Shown: positions 59,318-64,000 of the stretch, piece after piece
How positions within the stretch are numbered: position 1 is the first letter of the stretch
How the letters are laid out: each line of letters opens with the position of its first letter
From: an uncultured Treponema sp.
Lineage (GTDB): Bacteria > Spirochaetota > Spirochaetia > Treponematales > Treponemataceae
Assembly (NCBI GenBank): GCA_949299755.1
Contig: CASGBA010000007.1
Location: 1-64,000 of the forward strand
DNA: 64,000 nucleotides
Direction: 5' to 3'
The notes under the pieces: generated by a model
The model's database searches: none
What the model saw: only the letters and a program-made list of their open reading frames with translations
What the model was told of the DNA's origin: nothing
Translations under genes and position numbers: made by a program

Positions 59318-60226
59318 ATGTTCCCGGCAAGAAAACTGAAAGAACTGGAGCCGAGTCAAAGGCGGCGTAAACTCATCCTTATCCTGACCGAATGTGAACG
59401 TATTTTGCGGGCACGTACAAAAAGATTTTTCCTTAATGAAGATAAAGACCTGCCCTGCAAAGCCGGGGATTCCCTGCAAGACGGGGATTTACTCCAGCTG
59501 TATCTCTTTGTAAGGGAAGACCCTAAATTACAAACCGAAGAACTGTCTGTTTTTGCTTGTCTTGCGGCAAAAATGGAAACGGCGGATTCCCCCGGATTGG
59601 AGGAAAAAACCGCGATTCAACTGCGTCTATGCAACCTGATGCGGAATGCGCTGATGAGGGCAGCAGGAACTTTTCCGGCGGAATGGGATTTGATCCATCC
59701 GGAAAGTCACCGGAAGAGGGAGGAGGAAACCATTCCGGAAAACCCCGCGCAAAAAAGACCCTTTTATCCCGGTATTTTTGTTTTTGCGGAGGATATACGC
59801 TCCCCTTTTAATGTGGGATCAATTTTCAGAACAGCGGAAGCATTTGGAGCGGAAAAACTATTCCTGTCCCCGGGATGCGCTCCGGCGGACCATCCAAGAG
59901 CGAAAAGATCCGCAATGGGCAGCGTAGATTACATGGAATGGGAAAAAAAATCACTGGGAGACTTGCCGGAAGATCTGCCTGTTTTCGCTTTGGAAACTGG
60001 AGGGATTCCCATAGAAGAATACAGGTTTCCGGAAAAGGGCATTGTGATAATAGGCTCGGAAGAGCTGGGAGTAAGTCCGGAAGCCCTTGATCGGGCAGAA
60101 AACCGGGTTTCCATCCCCATGAAAGGTATAAAAGCCTCACTGAATGTGGGGGTGGCTTTTGGAATTCTTATGGAAGCATGGATCCGCAGCCTGCAAAAAG
60201 GGAGAAACGCCCCGGAACGGGATTAA
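59318..60226 (+). CDS. SpoU/TrmH-family RNA 2'-O-methyltransferase
   Basis: A 302-residue SPOUT methyltransferase. The knot domain occupies about 148-295: F-N-V-G-S-I-F-R-T-A-E near 163 (motif 1 with Asn, Arg, Glu), I-G-S-E-E-L-G-V near 247 (motif 2), and I-P-M-K-G-I-K-A-S-L-N-V-G near 268 (motif 3). The N-terminal 145 residues are a helical, charged domain not found in TrmH or RlmB, perhaps for substrate recognition. The rRNA or tRNA target is unknown. The stop is convergent with, and overlaps by four bases, the GHKL-HDOD gene. Confidence 0.85.
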   Translation: MFPARKLKELEPSQRRRKLILILTECERILRARTKRFFLNEDKDLPCKAGDSLQDGDLLQLYLFVREDPKLQTEELSVFACLAAKMETADSPGLEEKTAIQLRLCNLMRNALMRAAGTFPAEWDLIHPESHRKREEETIPENPAQKRPFYPGIFVFAEDIRSPFNVGSIFRTAEAFGAEKLFLSPGCAPADHPRAKRSAMGSVDYMEWEKKSLGDLPEDLPVFALETGGIPIEEYRFPEKGIVIIGSEELGVSPEALDRAENRVSIPMKGIKASLNVGVAFGILMEAWIRSLQKGRNAPERD

Positions 60227-61716
60227 GAGCCATCCTCATCAAAGGCTTTTTCAAAGGATTCGCACAGATTCTGAAGGGTTACTTCGGAATCAATATTGAA
60301 AATTTTCAGGAAAACGGGATTAAGCTGGTAATATTCTATCGTCTGTTCACGGTAATGAATCATCATATCCGCAAAAGAAACTGTTGCCACAAGATCCTTG
60401 TATTGTTCCGGAGCATTCTCAAAATCATGGTGAAAACGAATTGCGCTTACGATTGAATCGGGGAAATTCCATTTTTCCGCCAGAACAGCACCTATTTCAG
60501 GATGATTGATTTCCGACACAACAACATTGAACACAACATCGGGGATATGGTGGGATTCCTTGATTTTAATGATTTTATTATGCAAATCAGGGTCAGGATA
60601 AACAAGATTAAGGACAATTTTCCCCAAATCATGAAGAAGTCCGCACACGTAAGCGTTATCCGCCACAACCTGTTTGTGGGGCAATCTCCTGGCAAGGCTG
60701 CAGGCAAAAAAAGCCACTTTGTAGGAATGAGACCATAGCTTAGCCTGCTCCCCATAAGAATTACTGAGGATTTTAACAGTGCCGATTGAATAAAGAAGAT
60801 TCCGTATACCCCGTAAACCCACAAGTTTAACCGCTTCCGATATATTTATAACGCGCTGTGGAAGGGCAAAGGCGGCGGAGTTTACCAATTTTAAGAGATC
60901 TGCGGTCAATGCGACATCTGTGTTTATATTGTCAGCGATTTCCGAAAGATTCGATTCCGGATCATTCAACAGTTTCTCAATACGGGTGATATTCTCCGGA
61001 AACCTTGGTATTGACTCAATATAGTCGGTTATTTGTTTACTGTATTCATTAAGATGGCTGTAATCCATTGCTCCCATGGGCACAACAATCCGCATAATTG
61101 TTTCACCCTTTTCCACGAGGACATAAAAATTCTCGTTGGGAACACCTATTTTTTGAAGCATCAGGCTGGAAATAATCAACCCCAGACCGGCTCCTTCGGT
61201 TTCGTCAAAAATTTTCGGAAGAACCTCTTCCAGCGAGGTATATTGTTTTGACCTGGCGATTTTATCAAAAATACGCTTGAATTCAGTTTTATTTAACTCG
61301 GAGTTATTACGAACTTCCAGCAAGATACTGTTACCTGAATACTGGAGCACCACCTTAATGTATAAGCCCGCTTCTTTTTGCAATTGCAGATAATGCTGGA
61401 TATTCAAAAAAGTGTCCGACTTGAAAAACTTCATTCCCAAGTCGTAATCTTTCTTATTGTTTATATCCAGTTTTTTTTCGGTAAAATAAACCCTCTTGGT
61501 GTTGGCTTTTTTGGCATTAAGGGCCAGCTCATTTATCACATAAATCAGAAAATCTTTCATTTCCTGGCGGTGCAATTCTTTCAGGAATTCCGAAACCACA
61601 GAATCAATATACACCTCTACGGTTCTCGGAAAAGTGTAAGTTGTCACCGAAAGAGGAAGCCCCATGCGTATTGCGGTAGATATCTTATTTACATCAACAT
61701 GGTTTTTCTGTTCCAT
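60223..61716 (-). CDS. GHKL-like ATPase + HDOD fusion protein
   Basis: A 497-residue soluble protein. Residues about 25-215 resemble a histidine-kinase-type ATPase: E-L-A-L-N-A-K-K-A-N near 65 matches the N box and G-A-G-L-G-L-I near 175 the G box, without a phosphoacceptor domain. Residues about 235-430 are an HDOD domain (R-F-P-E-N-I, then L-L-K-L-V-N-S-A-A-F near 278, L-L-H-D-L-G-K near 365). The HD pair is kept, though HDOD proteins usually lack enzyme activity. It is likely a signalling scaffold. There is no clear Shine-Dalgarno sequence; a palindrome lies just upstream. Confidence 0.75.
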   Translation of the reverse strand: MEQKNHVDVNKISTAIRMGLPLSVTTYTFPRTVEVYIDSVVSEFLKELHRQEMKDFLIYVINELALNAKKANTKRVYFTEKKLDINNKKDYDLGMKFFKSDTFLNIQHYLQLQKEAGLYIKVVLQYSGNSILLEVRNNSELNKTEFKRIFDKIARSKQYTSLEEVLPKIFDETEGAGLGLIISSLMLQKIGVPNENFYVLVEKGETIMRIVVPMGAMDYSHLNEYSKQITDYIESIPRFPENITRIEKLLNDPESNLSEIADNINTDVALTADLLKLVNSAAFALPQRVINISEAVKLVGLRGIRNLLYSIGTVKILSNSYGEQAKLWSHSYKVAFFACSLARRLPHKQVVADNAYVCGLLHDLGKIVLNLVYPDPDLHNKIIKIKESHHIPDVVFNVVVSEINHPEIGAVLAEKWNFPDSIVSAIRFHHDFENAPEQYKDLVATVSFADMMIHYREQTIEYYQLNPVFLKIFNIDSEVTLQNLCESFEKAFDEDGS

Positions 61717-61722
61717 AAATTA

Positions 61723-61738
61723 TGATAAAAGTTTATCA
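61723..61738. promoter_or_regulatory. Palindrome at the start of the GHKL-HDOD gene
   Basis: TGATAAA-AG-TTTATCA is a near-perfect 16-base palindrome centred about 14 bases before the ATG. It overlaps a possible -10 (TATCAT on the minus strand). It would suit a repressor operator. The 88-base gap holds nothing else notable. Confidence 0.4.
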
Positions 61739-61804
61739 CTGAATAATAATGTTTTCAATAAAAGGTTAAACAAAAATTCTATGGACAAATACAAAAGGAA
61801 CGGT

Positions 61805-64000
61805 TCATTGACCCATTTTTTTCATACGCAAAGCATATTCTTCCAGATTTTTCTGCATTTTGATGGTTATGTCGGAACTTTCCAAACCGGAAAGAATTTC
61901 CAAACCTTCCTCCACTGTATCCACAGCCCAAATATGGAATTTTCCTTCTTTAACCGCTTTTTCCACCCTGTCGGATAAAATCAAATCATCCATATTCCGT
62001 CTCGGGATAATAACACCCTGGGTTCCGTCCAAACCCAAAATCGAACAGGTTTCAAAAAAGCCGTCTATTTTTTGGGGGATACCGCCTACAGGTTGGACAT
62101 CTCCAAGTTGATTCAAACTTCCAGTAACAGCGATTCCCTGGGCAAAGGGTATTTGGGTTATTGCGGATATGAGGGCAAAAAATTCAGCGCAGGAAGCGGA
62201 GTCCCCGTCTATACCGCTGTAGGACTGCTCAAAACAAATACTGGCGGTAAGAGTCAATGGTATGTTCCGGGCATATTTCCGGCTTAAAAGGCCCTGTATT
62301 ATTAAATGGGCTTTATCATAAATTTCCCCGGAAAGTCCCGCTTCCCCTTCAATATTGATTACACCCTTGTCTCCCGGCCCTGATTGGGCTGTGACAGCCA
62401 CAGGAATACCGAAATCATGATAGCCGCTGTCCAAAACAGCGAGCCCATTCACTTTTCCTATTCTATTTCCGGTCACCTCTATAATAATTTCCCGCCGGCC
62501 TATCCGGTCGGAAATACGCTCTTCGTCAAGGCGGTACATAAAATTCCGCCTGTTCACAGCGTCCGCCACATTTTCGGCGGTAAGGGGAGAATTGGCGGCC
62601 GTATCTCCGGAAAGACAAAGGTTACCGTCCGCAGGACGGTAATTTGATTCATAGATTAAATCGGATACCTTGGTGAATCTGGCGGAAAGTTTTGTCCTGG
62701 AACCCGCAATTCTCACCATTTCTTTCAAGAGCCGGGAAAGTCCTGAATCGGTAAATTCAGGCAACCCGGCTTTTTCAGTCATATCATCTATAAACGCAAT
62801 GTATTTGAGAAGATTTGAATCATTAAGCGGAACCACATCGTCAAATTCAGCGCAAACCTTAAAGAGCTTCTGGAAATCGGGATCCTCATTGTAGAGGAAG
62901 TCATAGGAGCCTTCCCCTCCCGTAATAACCACTTTCAGTTTGGCGGGAAGGGGCTGGGGTTTTATTATGCTTCCCGGGTGCATACTGCCAGGAGGATTCT
63001 GTATTTCTATCTTTCCGGATTGCAGAACCCGCTTTAAATATGACCAGGAACCCTCCTCCAGAATAAGATCCTGCATACGGAGAACCAAACATCCTCCGCA
63101 AGCCCGGTGCACGGAGCCTGAACGGAGCCGGAGATGGGCATCCGCCAAAGTAGGATTCATTTCATCCCGTTGGTCAATACTTCCAAAAAGGTTGGAAAAT
63201 GTGGGTAGTTTTTCCTGGATGATGCAGGTTTTTCCAGGTGTATGCTCGCAGATTAAATTTATTTCATATCTGTTGAAAAAATTCCTTTTCCTGCGCCGGG
63301 ATTTGAATCCGGAAGAAAGCAAATGCGCATGAACAGTCAAGTCTTCCTGAACCTCTTTCAGAAAATTTCCCGGTGAATCCTTCTCCGTGTTGTTATATTT
63401 GGAAAGAAGCTTGGAAAATTCAGTTTCAATAACCGGTTTTGCCCGGGAAATACGCAGATCCTTTACTTTTTTTTCCACAACTTTACGGTCTTCCACTATT
63501 TTTTTAAAAAGACCGTTCATCGCATCCACGCAACTGTAATATTTTTCCCGGAGAGCGTTCAAAGCTTCCTTGGAGAATTTTCCTTCGGTGGATTTTTTCT
63601 GCAATTCGTCAAAAGTGACAGGTTTCCCTTTTATGAGAGGAACCAAATCCATACTGTTGGATTCCTCTTCCTTAATCTGGATAAGTTTAAAACCTTCCGC
63701 CACCATATCCGTTTCAAATTTGGAAAGAAGTTTGTTTTCCTCCACTTCCGCATCCTGGAGGATTTTTTCCCTTTCTTTCGAAAAATCCTCGGACTTAACC
63801 ATCTGGGAAATTTTTATGCGGACATTTTCCACAGCGGAACGCAAATCCTTTTTAAATAAATTGCCCTGCCCCGGAGGGAAAAAAATGGAACGGGGTTCAA
63901 GAGGTCTTTCGAAGTTATAAACATAAGCTATATCTTGCAGGTCATCCTGATTTACTTTATATTTTTCCAGAAGAGACGCTAAAACGGTTCTACGGCCTGT
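61805..64000 (-). CDS. Lon-like protease, AAA_32 type (runs off right edge)
   Basis: An ATP-dependent or Lon-related serine protease. The visible 731 residues continue to the right edge with no stop, so the N-terminus lies outside. At the edge the frame reads T-G-R-R-T, the end of a degenerate Walker A with Arg for Lys, then D-I-A-Y-V-Y-N-F and L-F-K-K-D-L as in AAA_32 proteins. A coiled, Glu/Lys-rich stretch follows. The protease domain covers the last 200 residues: catalytic Ser in D-G-D-S-A-S-C-A-E and Lys in G-G-I-P-Q-K-I-D-G. Its place in the Lon family (LonB/LonC relatives) is clear, but whether it hydrolyses ATP is not. Confidence 0.88.
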   Translation of the reverse strand, partial: TGRRTVLASLLEKYKVNQDDLQDIAYVYNFERPLEPRSIFFPPGQGNLFKKDLRSAVENVRIKISQMVKSEDFSKEREKILQDAEVEENKLLSKFETDMVAEGFKLIQIKEEESNSMDLVPLIKGKPVTFDELQKKSTEGKFSKEALNALREKYYSCVDAMNGLFKKIVEDRKVVEKKVKDLRISRAKPVIETEFSKLLSKYNNTEKDSPGNFLKEVQEDLTVHAHLLSSGFKSRRRKRNFFNRYEINLICEHTPGKTCIIQEKLPTFSNLFGSIDQRDEMNPTLADAHLRLRSGSVHRACGGCLVLRMQDLILEEGSWSYLKRVLQSGKIEIQNPPGSMHPGSIIKPQPLPAKLKVVITGGEGSYDFLYNEDPDFQKLFKVCAEFDDVVPLNDSNLLKYIAFIDDMTEKAGLPEFTDSGLSRLLKEMVRIAGSRTKLSARFTKVSDLIYESNYRPADGNLCLSGDTAANSPLTAENVADAVNRRNFMYRLDEERISDRIGRREIIIEVTGNRIGKVNGLAVLDSGYHDFGIPVAVTAQSGPGDKGVINIEGEAGLSGEIYDKAHLIIQGLLSRKYARNIPLTLTASICFEQSYSGIDGDSASCAEFFALISAITQIPFAQGIAVTGSLNQLGDVQPVGGIPQKIDGFFETCSILGLDGTQGVIIPRRNMDDLILSDRVEKAVKEGKFHIWAVDTVEEGLEILSGLESSDITIKMQKNLEEYALRMKKMGQ

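Noticed and set aside
1-64000. CRISPR array or other direct-repeat array
   Set aside because: No regularly spaced direct repeats were seen; the only repeats are tRNA gene similarities and small palindromes.

Overview
The window looks like a chromosomal segment of a spirochaete, most likely Treponema-like. This is inference. It rests on loose spirochaetal lipoboxes on lipoproteins, a GatCAB amidotransferase locus, a LolA / RodZ-like / RimO / PcrA block, a Lon-like AAA_32 protease, and HD-GYP, HDOD and STAS signalling proteins in a moderate-GC, densely packed genome. There is no phage, insertion sequence, CRISPR array or conjugation gene. Most of the window is housekeeping metabolism, and no gene-free gap exceeds 300 bases.

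Layout. 1-9.9 kb: a cut-off lipoprotein gene, cysE, a NusG-domain-II protein, a PrsW-type membrane protease, shikimate kinase, phosphofructokinase, a secreted propeller/DUF4015 glycosidase-like protein, galU, hisC, a phosphoesterase and a small membrane protein. 9.96-15.0 kb: a tightly overlapped plus-strand operon purD-pyrB-pyrI-pyrC-AEC transporter that joins purine and pyrimidine synthesis. 15.1-20.2 kb: transketolase and an M16 lipoprotein peptidase. 20.3-24.7 kb: a galactofuranose-type sugar ABC operon (binding protein, ATPase, permease) that looks damaged or mosaic. 24.8-28.0 kb: a hybrid histidine kinase and a thioesterase. 28.0-32.9 kb: a minus-strand purine operon purE-purC-purF-purM-DUF6504-purN. 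33.0-43.3 kb: a long minus-strand series lolA, rodZ-like, rimO, pcrA, gatC, gatA, gatB and two unknown genes. 43.4-46.7 kb: a cytidylate-kinase-like gene, a MATE transporter and a solitary type-III-like DNA methyltransferase. 46.7-47.5 kb: five tRNA genes (four serine isoacceptors and Arg-GCG) followed by SRP RNA. 47.5-64 kb: argC, a second MATE transporter, an M29 aminopeptidase, an MTA/SAH nucleosidase, purU, a degenerate HD-GYP protein, ctpA-rsmE-GT26, trmJ, an SDR, STAS and TrmH proteins, a GHKL-HDOD protein and a Lon-like protease that runs off the right edge.

How the genes work together. Purine synthesis is well represented: purE, C, F, M and N in one operon, purD with the pyr genes, and purU supplying formate. 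The pyr genes cover aspartate carbamoyltransferase (catalytic plus regulatory chain) and dihydroorotase.

Most striking observations. (1) The sugar ABC operon has an in-frame TGA at codon 13 of the ATPase. Its permease fuses a whole YtfT-like protein to the C-terminal two thirds of a YjfF-like protein, and a GC-richer tract of about 1.4 kb ends close to that fusion. (2) At least nine genes without a Shine-Dalgarno site have a -10/-35 promoter placed so that transcription should begin at or next to the ATG, suggesting widespread leaderless mRNAs. (3) Isoacceptors covering all six serine codons sit in one cluster.
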